Under the pieces are notes generated by a model. That model was not told the DNA's origin. It worked only from the letters and a program-made list of their open reading frames with translations, and ran no database searches. Position numbers and translations under genes: made by a program. Positions 51,243 through 61,137 of a DNA stretch of 64,000 nucleotides are shown piece by piece. Each line of letters opens with the position of its first letter. Position 1 is the stretch's first letter. Origin of the DNA: Desulfovibrio sp. (GTDB taxonomy: Bacteria > Desulfobacterota > Desulfovibrionia > Desulfovibrionales > Desulfovibrionaceae); contig JAITHT010000057.1 of NCBI GenBank assembly GCA_031279825.1, positions 16,878 through 80,877 on the forward strand. Reading direction: 5' to 3'.

Positions 51243-52588
51243 GATAACTCGCTACGGGAGGAAGATGTCTGCCTGGCATAGCATCTTCTTTTGTGATGGG
51301 ACGTCTCCTGTCCCGCTTCGACATCCAGGTTGAAAATACGGCGAAACAGGGTGATGAAGTAATCGTCGGCATCCGCTTCTTCGGCAATGTGGCGCTTGAG
51401 AAACATAATCGGCTCATGGTTAAGTTTCTTTACCACAGAAGAAAGCATGGCCGCCAGAATTTCCCTCGAACCTTCGGGCAGGGGGCCGAGGCGTTTGAGG
51501 GAACGCTCAAGCTCAAGCTGAGCGATAGTTTCGCTTTTACGGATCATGTCCACAATCGTCGGCTGCAGATTCAGAGACTTGAGCCAGAGACAGAACATGC
51601 CTGTTTCTTCGGCCACAATACGCTGGGCGCGGACGGCCTCTTCTCTCCGGCCGGCGAGATTTTCTTCCACTACTTCTTTTAAGTCGTCAATATCGTACAA
51701 ATAGATATTGTCCAGGCTGTTGACTTCCGGATCGATATCGCGGGGAACAGCGATATCGATAAAAAACATAGGTTTGTTTTTGCGTTTGCGCAGTACCTCG
51801 CGCATGTCGTTCACCCGGATAATGGGTTCGCGCGCGCCTGTGGAACTGATGACGATATCCACTTGACTCAGATGTTGCGTCAGATCGTCGAAAAAAACAG
51901 CTCGACCGCCGTATCGATCCGCCAGTTGCACCGCGCGTTCATGCGTGCGATTGGCCACGCGGATAGAGGCTATTCCGGCGTTGACAAGGTGAGTGGCCGC
52001 GAGTTCCGCCATTTCTCCCGCGCCGATGAGCATGGCCTGAATTTGCCCCATATCGTCAAAAATCTTTCTGGCAAGCTCCACGGCCGCATAGCTGACGGAC
52101 ACGGCGCTCGCGGCGATGGCGGTTTCCGTGCGGACGCGTTTGGCTACGGAAAATGCCTTATGGAGCAATTTGTTCAGGATAGCTTTTGTTGTACGGCGCT
52201 GTGCGGCCGCGCGGTAAGCGTCCTTGAGTTGCCCCAGTATTTGTGGCTCGCCGAGAACCATGGAGTCGAGGCTTGAGGCGACGGTGAAGAGGTGGCGTAC
52301 CGCATCTTCGTTTGTATATATGTAGACATAAGGCTGAAGGGAGGAAATATGTTCTCCCCGCGCCCGCGCCCAGTATTCCAGCAGCATGTCAGTACAGTCG
52401 GCTCTATGGGCGACGGCCAGCATTTCCACTCTGTTGCATGTGGAGAGGACAAGGTACTCCCGAATATCTCCGTCAAGGGGGAGGATGCCGCGTTCCAGCA
52501 CGTCAGGATCGCTCAAGGCGAAGCGTTCGCGTACCTCCACCGGGGCGTTTTTATGACTGAGTCCGACAAGGTAGAGTTCTTTCTTCAT
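51239..52588 (-). CDS. hemA: Glutamyl-tRNA reductase
   Basis: LVGLSHKNAPVEVRERFAL, STCNRVEMLAV, LGEPQILGQLKDAYRAA, GAGEMAELAATHLV. Confidence 0.95.
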   Translation of the reverse strand: MKKELYLVGLSHKNAPVEVRERFALSDPDVLERGILPLDGDIREYLVLSTCNRVEMLAVAHRADCTDMLLEYWARARGEHISSLQPYVYIYTNEDAVRHLFTVASSLDSMVLGEPQILGQLKDAYRAAAQRRTTKAILNKLLHKAFSVAKRVRTETAIAASAVSVSYAAVELARKIFDDMGQIQAMLIGAGEMAELAATHLVNAGIASIRVANRTHERAVQLADRYGGRAVFFDDLTQHLSQVDIVISSTGAREPIIRVNDMREVLRKRKNKPMFFIDIAVPRDIDPEVNSLDNIYLYDIDDLKEVVEENLAGRREEAVRAQRIVAEETGMFCLWLKSLNLQPTIVDMIRKSETIAQLELERSLKRLGPLPEGSREILAAMLSSVVKKLNHEPIMFLKRHIAEEADADDYFITLFRRIFNLDVEAGQETSHHKRRCYARQTSSSRSELS

Positions 52589-52589
52589 G

Positions 52590-53408
52590 TTACGGAAACA
52601 TCTGTGTGCTGTGGTGGGATATGGCGTAATCTATGCCGAAGGACAATACGGAAATGCCGAAGATGACAATAGCCATGACAGCGGTTTTTTTGCCGCGGTA
52701 ACGAAGGGCCGTGCGCTGATAGAAAAACAGGGCGTAGAGAAGCCAGACAACGAGCGAAAGCAATACCTTGGGATTTTCAACAATGGTCTTTGCCATGGGC
52801 GCCCAGATAAAACCGGACATAAGCCCCAGCGTATAAAGAGGAAAGCCCGCCGTAACAGCTATATGGTTGACTTTGTCGCAGGCGGCAAGGGAGGGAAGAT
52901 CCCTGGTGAATTCCGCCATGGGGAGCTTTTTTTTGAGCCTGCTTTCCATGTAAACGAAGAGGACTCCCGCGCCGAAGGCCATGGCCAGCAGGCCGAGGCT
53001 GAGGTACAGCGACCAGATGTGCAAGGTGAAAAACAGGCCGGAAAGATGTTCCGGCAACAAGGCAGGGGTATAGGAAAGCCGCATGGACAGGATATAAAGC
53101 AAAAGGGCGAGGGGGGCGGCCGTGAGCCCGAGAAAGGGCAGGCGCAGCCAGCCCCATGCGCAGATGTACAAAAAGATAAGACTCCACGCCATGAGCTGCG
53201 GATAATACCCCATGGGCAAAGCTGTGAATCCGTTAGACGCCAACATGGCGACGGCGACGACCGTATGCAGGGAGAAACCGGCAAGGGTTATTCTGTCCGC
53301 AAGCGCTTTCAGGGGGCGGTGCAGGGCTAGGGTACCCAGAAGCATGCCGAACGTCCCAAGAGAATAGAGAATAATGACGCCGATGGCCAGAATATACTCA
53401 AAATCCAT
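52590..53408 (-). CDS. Cytochrome c assembly protein (CcsA/HemX-like)
   Basis: Multi-TM; LHIWSLYLSLGLLAMAFGAGVLFVYMESRLKKK; between hemA and sirC-like gene. Confidence 0.8.
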   Translation of the reverse strand: MDFEYILAIGVIILYSLGTFGMLLGTLALHRPLKALADRITLAGFSLHTVVAVAMLASNGFTALPMGYYPQLMAWSLIFLYICAWGWLRLPFLGLTAAPLALLLYILSMRLSYTPALLPEHLSGLFFTLHIWSLYLSLGLLAMAFGAGVLFVYMESRLKKKLPMAEFTRDLPSLAACDKVNHIAVTAGFPLYTLGLMSGFIWAPMAKTIVENPKVLLSLVVWLLYALFFYQRTALRYRGKKTAVMAIVIFGISVLSFGIDYAISHHSTQMFP

Positions 53409-54072
53409 GCAGAAGTTCTCCTATGGAAGCGTGCAATGGTTTCGGCAACTGCTCGAGAAGAAGCGCTTCTATAGCTTCGAGTTGGCGGCTCTCCAGCAAT
53501 TCAGCAAGTGGAGATTGTACAAGTATTCTGAATATATCGGCATTTTCCTCCGTGGGTAGTCCAAGAGCCAGCAGTAGAGGACGCAGGCGTCCGAGAAGTG
53601 CGGCCAATCCTGAATAGCGTGTACCCACCCATTCTTCGAGCTCCGCGCGCAGGCGTCCGGCCAGCGCCGGGCTTTGCCCTCCGGTGCTGACGGCCAGCGT
53701 GATGCCGTTGCTGGTGAAATGCGCGGGCACAAAAAAGTCGCTTTCAGCCGGCGCATCGGCAACATTGCAGAATATACCGCGTTCACGGCACAGAGCCGCC
53801 ACCCGGGCGTTGACGTCCCGTCTGTCGGTAGCGGCGAAAACCAGGTCTTTTCCATGTACATCATCAGGCGCAAAGGCCCTGGCATGGCAGATTACCGGCC
53901 CTGATGCCGTTAGTTTTTGTATGGCGGCTGAGGAAAGTTCCGGATCGATAATAGTAATCGTGCGTGGGGCGCAGGGGATCAATGATGCCGATTTACGCTG
54001 TCCCACGGCACCGGCGCCTATTATCAGGATATTTTTTCCTGAAAGATCGAGAAACAGAGGGTAGTGTTGCAT
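53398..54072 (-). CDS. Precorrin-2 dehydrogenase/sirohydrochlorin ferrochelatase-type (SirC/Met8/CysG N-terminal)
   Basis: YPLFLDLSGKNILIIGAGAVGQRKSASLI, CNVADAPAESDFFVPAHFTSNGITLAVSTGGQSPALAGRLR. Confidence 0.9.
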   Translation of the reverse strand: MQHYPLFLDLSGKNILIIGAGAVGQRKSASLIPCAPRTITIIDPELSSAAIQKLTASGPVICHARAFAPDDVHGKDLVFAATDRRDVNARVAALCRERGIFCNVADAPAESDFFVPAHFTSNGITLAVSTGGQSPALAGRLRAELEEWVGTRYSGLAALLGRLRPLLLALGLPTEENADIFRILVQSPLAELLESRQLEAIEALLLEQLPKPLHASIGELLHGF

Positions 54073-54433
54073 AGGTGATGCTTATGGAACATGGCGGTTA
54101 TCCCGCTTTGCGAAGCGGATCGTGCGGGTTGGAAAAAAGTTTTTCCGCCGTGACGATACGCCGGGAGCATCTCAAGCGTGAAGTGCTCCAGGGAAATTTC
54201 AGAATGAATCGGTCAATGGCCGACGTTATGACATGAGTTCTATTGAAAGGCTCAAGCGTAAAATTTTTGATATAGGAGCATGCTTCCGCGTATTTTGGGG
54301 AAGTTTCGCGCGGGGACCGTGCAATAACCAGAAGAACAGTATACATATGATTGTCACAAATCGCAAGTCACAGCGGCGGATACACGCCGTTTCGGGGATA
54401 CGCCCCATGCGACTCGTTTCATTTCATGATGCA

Positions 54434-55867
54434 TTATTCCACGGGTGACCTTGTTGTATTCGAAATCGTTCCGGCGGACGTTTCCACAACCCGGATGGAA
54501 TGCCAGGCGCGGCGATAATAGCGGAACATGACGGCCACCGCCAGGAGCATTACGTACAGGGTAAAAACCAGCCAGTAATGCGTCACGGTGGCCGCATCCA
54601 GCCATTTGAGCGCCGCAATGGGCAATATCAATAAGAAAACCATCCCGCCGAAAAGAACGTACAAAATCCCCAAGGTATCGCCTGCCCCTTTAAGAGCGCC
54701 GAAATACACGATATTAGCCGCATCCACCAAAGAATAGACCGCGATGAAATACAAAAAGATCATTCCCTGTTCACGCACCAGCGCAAGTTGGGCGTCGGTC
54801 AGGTCATTCGAAATGAAGACATCCATGAGCGGGCCGGCGCACGCGGCAATAAGCGCGGCAAAAGGCAGCATGTAGGTCAGGGCCATATGCAGTGTATTCA
54901 GGGTCACGCGCTCGGCCTCGTTCGGCCTTCCCCTGCCCATTGCCTGCCCGACCAAAGAAGAAACGGTGAGATTAAGCCCGAGCATAGGTAAAAAAATTAC
55001 CGAATTTACGGAAAAGGCTATATTGCTGGCAGCCTGAGCCTCTTTGCCGAAGCGGCCGATTTCAAAGCAGAACCAGGCGAAACCCGCGATCTCCATAAAA
55101 AAGTTCAGGCCGCTGGGCAGTCCGTAGCGCAACAGGCGGCGGAACATGCTCCACTCAAAGCGGTATCCTGAGAATACGGCATAGCGTTTCTCATTCTCGT
55201 CGATGAAAATCAGGTATCCCAGTATCGCCAAAGCCACCAGCCATCCGGCTACCGTCGCCAGTCCCGCTCCCAGAACACCTAAAGGAGGAACACCCAATCC
55301 GCCGAAAATCAACAGATAATCTAAAGGGATATTTATGACCGCGGCGGCTGTGTTGGCGATCATCACCGGCCGTGTCAGGCCGAGGCCTGAAAAAAAGCCG
55401 CTCAAGGTCGCCCCCAGAAGCGCCGCCCCTCCTCCCGCAGTTAACACGCGGAAATAGACCACCTCCAGTTCCTGAACGACGCGGTCATGCCCCACCCAGG
55501 CAAAACCCGGCTTCGCAATCCACCATGCGAGGCCAAGCAGTACGGCGCCGATTATGGCGATCCATATACCCTGCCACAAGGCGCAGCCCACACGATGAAG
55601 CACTCCTGAGCCCACATACTGGGCGATAAGGACAGAAGTATAGCCGCAGACGCCCATAAGGGCGATGGTAAGGGAGAGAGACGCGAGAGATGCCGGCAGA
55701 GCGGCGGCGATGGCATCAACGGAATAGCGGCTCAAAAACAGCCGATCCGTAAACTGCATAACCGTGGAAGAGGCCATCCCCGCCACCAGAGGCAGACCAA
55801 CGCGCAGTATCTCCGCATACCCATGGGGTTCGGTCCAGCGCCGGCGGAATAAAGCAAGTAGAGCCAT
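54434..55867 (-). CDS. MATE-family multidrug efflux transporter
   Basis: ~12 TM; GLPLVAGMASSTVMQFTDRLFLSRYS, GLNLTVSSLVGQAMGRGRPNEAERVT. Confidence 0.88.
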   Translation of the reverse strand: MALLALFRRRWTEPHGYAEILRVGLPLVAGMASSTVMQFTDRLFLSRYSVDAIAAALPASLASLSLTIALMGVCGYTSVLIAQYVGSGVLHRVGCALWQGIWIAIIGAVLLGLAWWIAKPGFAWVGHDRVVQELEVVYFRVLTAGGGAALLGATLSGFFSGLGLTRPVMIANTAAAVINIPLDYLLIFGGLGVPPLGVLGAGLATVAGWLVALAILGYLIFIDENEKRYAVFSGYRFEWSMFRRLLRYGLPSGLNFFMEIAGFAWFCFEIGRFGKEAQAASNIAFSVNSVIFLPMLGLNLTVSSLVGQAMGRGRPNEAERVTLNTLHMALTYMLPFAALIAACAGPLMDVFISNDLTDAQLALVREQGMIFLYFIAVYSLVDAANIVYFGALKGAGDTLGILYVLFGGMVFLLILPIAALKWLDAATVTHYWLVFTLYVMLLAVAVMFRYYRRAWHSIRVVETSAGTISNTTRSPVE

Positions 55868-56202
55868 AGAAACCAGCCTGAAAAAGCGTCTGCGCGGATC
55901 GCGCCGAAAACGCCCGTCGGGGCGCCGAGGTTTTTCCGCCGCAACGACAAAGAAATAAGGGGAAAGGTTCTAGTATACCCTACTAAGGCTCCGTGGCAAG
56001 TCTTGTCTTGAAAATATCGCCGCAAACTGCTAAGAATATGTTAGCCGTATTTTGCGATTCTTACAGTGGCATGTGTGCTTGAGATGCGTGAATCGTTGCC
56101 GCCTGTGAAAGAGATTTCACTTTGAAAGTATTTTCATCCGCTTTTTCCGCGATATATTGCCGCCCGGCCGCACGTATGCCCATCTTCAGGATGTCTCCAG
56201 CC

Positions 56203-57327
56203 ATGAACGTCGTTTTCCTTTCCTCCGCGAGCAATACCAGCGGCGGCGCGCGCCAGGCGCTGTATCTTGCCCAGGGTCTGGAGGAGCGCGGACACAATGT
56301 GCTGTTTTTTGTGCCTGAAGAGGCCCTTCTCCCCGATCTCGCCCCACATTGGCCGTACTGGCGTTTGCTCAAAGGCGGCAAGAGCCATTGGCGCAGGCAG
56401 ATAGAGACGGCTATGCCCGATGACTTCAGTCCTTTTGTGTTTCATGCCTTTCACAACGCAGCCGTCAAACTGGCTGCGTGGTGGGGGCTTTTCTGGCGAA
56501 AACGCGCCGCGATCGTCGCGCATAGAGGCGTGTTGTACATGCCCCGCAATCCTTTGCCCTACTGGCTGCCGGGAATAGATCTTTTTTTAGTCAACTCCCG
56601 GGCCTGCGCCAAGGTATTGCGCACAATCGGATTGCCCGCCGGGCGCATCGCTTGCGTGCCCAACAGCGTTCCGGACAGCCGCATTGCTCCGTCGCTTCCT
56701 CCCGGCAGTATACGTGCCGAACTCGGCATAGGAAACGACGCTTTGGTTTTCCTCTTCATCGGCAACAATCATCCGAACAAAGGATGCGAACTCCTCATGC
56801 GGGCATTCTCCTCGGCCTTCGGCGTTTCCGCCTCGAGCCGCGCAACTTCCGGCGGTCCGCATTTCGCCGATCGCCATGTACCCGTCCATCTTGTGCTTGT
56901 GGGTATTTCGCCGGATATCTGGCTTCCCTGCCGCGATGCGCTCGGCATGGAGGGGCGCATCCACTGCATCCCGCCCACAGAGCGCATCGCGGACTATCTT
57001 GCCGCCGGCTCGGTCTTCGTGCTGCCCTCGTTGTCCGAATCCATGCCCAATACGCTGCTGGAAGCCGTACGCGCGGGGTTGCCCTCCATCGGCGCGAACG
57101 TGGGCGCAGTATCCGACATCATTGAAGATTGCGGTCTGCTCTTCCCGCCGGGCAACAGGCAAAGCCTTGCCGATGCCATGCTCCGGATGGCCGCAGATCC
57201 CGGCCTGCGCGCGCGCCTGGCTGCCTGTGCCCTTGCACGGGGACGATTCTATACGCCGCAAGTGCGTCTGGACAAGGTGGAGCAACTTTACAGCGGATTG
57301 CTGCGAAAAAAGGCTTTGCGCCCATGA
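56203..57327 (+). CDS. Glycosyltransferase (GT4/group 1 family)
   Basis: SSASNTSGGARQALYLAQGLEERGHNVLF, SLSESMPNTLLEAVRAGLPSIGANVGAVSDIIEDCGLLFPPGN. Confidence 0.85.
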   Translation: MNVVFLSSASNTSGGARQALYLAQGLEERGHNVLFFVPEEALLPDLAPHWPYWRLLKGGKSHWRRQIETAMPDDFSPFVFHAFHNAAVKLAAWWGLFWRKRAAIVAHRGVLYMPRNPLPYWLPGIDLFLVNSRACAKVLRTIGLPAGRIACVPNSVPDSRIAPSLPPGSIRAELGIGNDALVFLFIGNNHPNKGCELLMRAFSSAFGVSASSRATSGGPHFADRHVPVHLVLVGISPDIWLPCRDALGMEGRIHCIPPTERIADYLAAGSVFVLPSLSESMPNTLLEAVRAGLPSIGANVGAVSDIIEDCGLLFPPGNRQSLADAMLRMAADPGLRARLAACALARGRFYTPQVRLDKVEQLYSGLLRKKALRP

Positions 57328-58415
57328 CCTCTCTATCGGATCACGCGCATGGAGGCGAAGTCTATACAACGGCCCGCCGTCTGCACACCACTCCAGACAA
57401 GCTGCTTGACTTCAGCAACAATGCCAATATCTTCGCCTATCAGCTCACCAAAAAGCTGACGGACGCCACGCCCTATCCTTTTCTCCACTATCCGGACAGC
57501 GCGGCGGAAGAGCTTGCCGGAGTCATTGCCGCCCATGAACATGTCGCTCCGGATCGTATCTTGCCCGGCAACGGCGGAACAGAACTTATCTGGCTGACTC
57601 TGCGCGCTCTGGAACCACGCAAGGTACTTTTTATCGGACCTATTTTTTCCGAATATGTCAGGGTGTGCCTCGCGTTTTCCATTCCCTTCGATATTCTCAC
57701 TCTTGCCTCGGAAAACGAATTCAACTACTCGGCTGACGATTTGAGCGCGATCTGGGAAAGCGATGCGGATTTGATTGTGCTTTGCACGCCTAATAACCCG
57801 GCGGGCGCAATTTACGACATGGCCCGCCTGCTGCATATGCTGCGCGCTCCACGCGTGCTTATAGATTGCAGCTATCGGGAGTTTCTTTACGGCATGGACG
57901 ACTATGATCATAACAGTCTGAACAGTTACTGCGCATCTGCAAGGCCGGGAGTCAGCATCTTTACCCTGCACAGCTTCACGAAATTTTTTTGTTGTCCGGG
58001 CATACGTCTTGGCTATCTTATGGGCGATCGCAATCACCTGGCCCGAATCGCGGCGCTGCGTCCCGCCTGGAGCGTCAGCCCCTTTGCCCAGGTTATGGGC
58101 AAGAGGTTTCTTGACTCCGTGGAAGCATATCGGGAAAGCCTGACGCCTCTGCGTCAAGCGGTCGCCCATATGGGTCGGGAACTGCGCCGTCTTGCCTGCG
58201 TGAATCCGGAAAAAGTCCTTGAAGGCCCCGCTTTTCTCTGTTGCGGCCTCAGGCCGAGATTTAATACAAAGACTGTTTGCAAGACGCTGCTCAACCGGCG
58301 TATACTGGTACGCGACTGCGATTCCATCCCCGGCATGCCGGAAGGATTCATTCGCATGCAGGCACGGCCGGAATCCGACGCGGCTCGCCTGCTGAGCATC
58401 CTTGACGCCTTATAA
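57324..58415 (+). CDS. PLP-dependent aminotransferase / threonine-phosphate decarboxylase-like (CobD-like)
   Basis: HGGEVYTTARRLHTTPDKLLDFSNNANIF, VLCTPNNPAGAIYD, HSFTKFFCCPGIRLGYL (PLP lysine). Confidence 0.65.
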   Translation: MTSLSDHAHGGEVYTTARRLHTTPDKLLDFSNNANIFAYQLTKKLTDATPYPFLHYPDSAAEELAGVIAAHEHVAPDRILPGNGGTELIWLTLRALEPRKVLFIGPIFSEYVRVCLAFSIPFDILTLASENEFNYSADDLSAIWESDADLIVLCTPNNPAGAIYDMARLLHMLRAPRVLIDCSYREFLYGMDDYDHNSLNSYCASARPGVSIFTLHSFTKFFCCPGIRLGYLMGDRNHLARIAALRPAWSVSPFAQVMGKRFLDSVEAYRESLTPLRQAVAHMGRELRRLACVNPEKVLEGPAFLCCGLRPRFNTKTVCKTLLNRRILVRDCDSIPGMPEGFIRMQARPESDAARLLSILDAL

Positions 58416-58449
58416 TATGCCTTTTGTATCACTCTATCAGGAGAAAAGC

Positions 58450-59418
58450 ATGCATATTGTCACCGGTGGAGCGGGCTTTATCGGCAGCGCCGTCGTTTGG
58501 CGTCTCAACAATCTCGGTATTGAAGATATTATAGTGGTGGACAACCTCAACACGTCCGAAAAATGGAAAAACCTGGTCAACCTCCGCTATGCCGATTACC
58601 TGCACCGTGATGCGTTTATGTCCCTGGTGCAAAACGATTCCTTGGGCAACAGGATTAAGGCCGTGATTCATATGGGGGCATGCTCATCCACTATGGAGCG
58701 CGATGCCGATTTTCTCATGCGCAACAATCTGGAATACAGCAAAATTCTGTATCTTTTCGCCAAGGCGAAAAAGGCGCGCTTTATTAACGCCAGTAGCGCG
58801 GCCACGTACGGTGACGGCTCGCGCGGCTTTATCGACGACAAGGATACTCTCCATACTCTGCGTCCTTTGAATATGTACGGATATTCCAAACATTTGTTCG
58901 ATATGTGGGCGCTGAAGAACAGGCACCTTGACGATATGGTCAGCCTCAAGTTCTTCAATGTATACGGCCCCAATGAACAACACAAGGGAGACATGCGCAG
59001 CGTCGTGAACAAGGCATTTCACCAAATTCGCGAAACCGGCGTCATGCGCCTCTTCCGCTCCACGGATCCGGCCTTTGCCGACGGCGGACAGATGCGCGAT
59101 TTCATCTATGTAAAAGATTGCGTAAACATCATTGTCTGGTTCTTGCAGAATAACGTTTGCGGCATATTCAACGCGGGCTCGGGCAAGGCCCGCACCTGGA
59201 ACGATCTGGCCGCCGCCGTGTTCGCCGCCATGGAACTTCCCGCAAACATCGAATATGTGGATATGCCCCCCCATCTGCAGGGAAAATATCAAAATTTCAC
59301 GGAGGCGGATACGCGCCGCCTCAGCGCCGCCGGATGCAACAGCCCCATGTACAGTCTCAAACAGGGTGTGAGCGATTACGTGCGACATTATCTGCTGCGG
59401 AGTAATCCTCATCTGTAA
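58450..59418 (+). CDS. hldD: ADP-L-glycero-D-manno-heptose 6-epimerase
   Basis: [62 protein letters not shown]. Confidence 0.9.
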   Translation: MHIVTGGAGFIGSAVVWRLNNLGIEDIIVVDNLNTSEKWKNLVNLRYADYLHRDAFMSLVQNDSLGNRIKAVIHMGACSSTMERDADFLMRNNLEYSKILYLFAKAKKARFINASSAATYGDGSRGFIDDKDTLHTLRPLNMYGYSKHLFDMWALKNRHLDDMVSLKFFNVYGPNEQHKGDMRSVVNKAFHQIRETGVMRLFRSTDPAFADGGQMRDFIYVKDCVNIIVWFLQNNVCGIFNAGSGKARTWNDLAAAVFAAMELPANIEYVDMPPHLQGKYQNFTEADTRRLSAAGCNSPMYSLKQGVSDYVRHYLLRSNPHL

Positions 59419-59536
59419 AAGCGGGAGGAAGGCCGGCGTCATATGTCTCCCGCGGGGAGGTTCCTTCCTCCTGACTCCTCCTATTCAGAGGAGTAACGTT
59501 GGAACCCGTATTCGACGGGTAATTTCAGGAAACCGC

Positions 59537-60967
59537 ATGTCCAGTACATCTCAAGACCGATGCTATGCTGAGCGCGCCGTCATAGCCCGCGCCCTGGCCG
59601 CAGACTCCCCTGACGAGCGCATAACCGTCTGCGGCTGGGTACGTACCCGGCGTGACGCCAAAGACCTGAGTTTTTTGGAACTGAACGACGGCTCCTGCCT
59701 TGCCAACATGCAGATCATCATTGACGAAGACACGCCGGCCCATGACAGCTTGGCGCGAGTCAATACCGGCGCCTCGGTTTGCGTACAGGGGCGCCTTGTG
59801 GAATCTCCCGGCAAGGGACAACGGTGGGAAGTGCGCGCCCACAGCCTACGCCTCCTTGGCGAAGCCGACACGGCAGAATTCCCCTTGCAGAAAAAGCGGC
59901 ATTCTGACGAATTTTTGCGCGGCATAGCCCATCTGCGCCCACGCACCAACAAATACGGCGCCTTGTTCCGCATCCGCTCCGAGACCGCCTTTGCCGTGCA
60001 TGAATATTTTCGCGAAAACGGTTTTTTTCACGTGCATACGCCTGTCCTCACCGGCTCCGACTGCGAAGGAGCAGGGGAGATGTTCCGCGTTACCACCCTG
60101 CCGGTCAATGCGCCTGTTCCTGACGACGGGGCCTCGGCCTGTAAGGGCAATCCTTTTGCTGAAGATTTTTTCGGTCGGGAATGTAAATTGACGGTATCCG
60201 GCCAGCTTGAAGCGGAAAATATGGCCATGGGTCTCGGCAAGGTCTATACCTTCGGTCCTGCTTTCAGGGCGGAGAACTCCAATACGCCGCGCCACTGCGC
60301 CGAATTCTGGATGATTGAGCCTGAGGCGGCCTTTGCCGACCTCCTCAGCAATATGGATCTTGCCGAAGATTGCGTCCGGCAGACAGTGCGCCGCGTCCTG
60401 GAGCGTTGCCCGCAGGATATGGACCTCTTTAACCGCCATATTGATCCATCCCTGATTGAGCGCCTGCATAAACTCGTCAAGGAGCCCTTCGCCCGTATCA
60501 GTTACTCCGAAGCCGTGGACATCCTGCGTAAAAGCAAGAGAAAGTTTACGTTTACGCCTTTCTTCGGTACCGACCTGCAATCGGAACATGAACGCTTTCT
60601 TGCTGAAGAGCATTTCGGTGGACCTGTTATAGTCCACGACTATCCCAAAGACATCAAGGCATTTTACATGCGTCTCAATGACGACGGCATGACCGTCGCC
60701 GCCATGGATCTTCTGGCACCGCGTATCGGCGAGTTGGCGGGAGGCAGCCAGAGGGAAGAACGCCTCGACGTCCTGAAACAGCGACTCAGCGAACTCGGTC
60801 AGGACGCGGCGCATTACCGATGGTATCTGGAACTGCGCTGCTTCGGCTCCGTGCCTCACGCCGGTTTCGGGCTCGGCTTCGAGCGCCTGCTTATGCTTCT
60901 CACCGGTGCCTCCAACATTCGCGATGTTATTCCTTTTCCCCGTACTCCGGGCAATTTGGAATTCTAG
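59537..60967 (+). CDS. asnS: Asparaginyl-tRNA synthetase
   Basis: VCGWVRTRRDAKDLSFLELNDGS, FTFGPAFRAENSNTPRHCAEFWMIEPE-type motif, GFGLGFERLLMLLTGASNIRDVIPFPRTPGNLEF. Confidence 0.95.
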   Translation: MSSTSQDRCYAERAVIARALAADSPDERITVCGWVRTRRDAKDLSFLELNDGSCLANMQIIIDEDTPAHDSLARVNTGASVCVQGRLVESPGKGQRWEVRAHSLRLLGEADTAEFPLQKKRHSDEFLRGIAHLRPRTNKYGALFRIRSETAFAVHEYFRENGFFHVHTPVLTGSDCEGAGEMFRVTTLPVNAPVPDDGASACKGNPFAEDFFGRECKLTVSGQLEAENMAMGLGKVYTFGPAFRAENSNTPRHCAEFWMIEPEAAFADLLSNMDLAEDCVRQTVRRVLERCPQDMDLFNRHIDPSLIERLHKLVKEPFARISYSEAVDILRKSKRKFTFTPFFGTDLQSEHERFLAEEHFGGPVIVHDYPKDIKAFYMRLNDDGMTVAAMDLLAPRIGELAGGSQREERLDVLKQRLSELGQDAAHYRWYLELRCFGSVPHAGFGLGFERLLMLLTGASNIRDVIPFPRTPGNLEF

Positions 60968-61098
60968 TGTTTACTTGCAAAAGTAAACACTAGAAAACCC
61001 TGGAGGATTTTGCGCCGCCGAAGGCGGCGTAAGTCGGCTGAAAACCATGTTTTTCAGCCGACGATCCTGCAAAAATATACTTGTAATTTTTGCAATTA
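60963..61098. repeat. Multi-hairpin element copy 2
   Basis: TAGTGTTTACTTGCAAAAGTAAACACTA, GCCGCCGAAGGCGGC, TCGGCTGAAAACCATGTTTTTCAGCCGA, TGCAAAAATATACTTGTAATTTTTGCA; ends TA-GTGTTTACTTGCA ... TGCAATTAGACAC-TA. Confidence 0.7.
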
Positions 61099-61137
61099 GA
61101 CACTAACCTCATCGCCAACATTATTAATGAGAAAATC

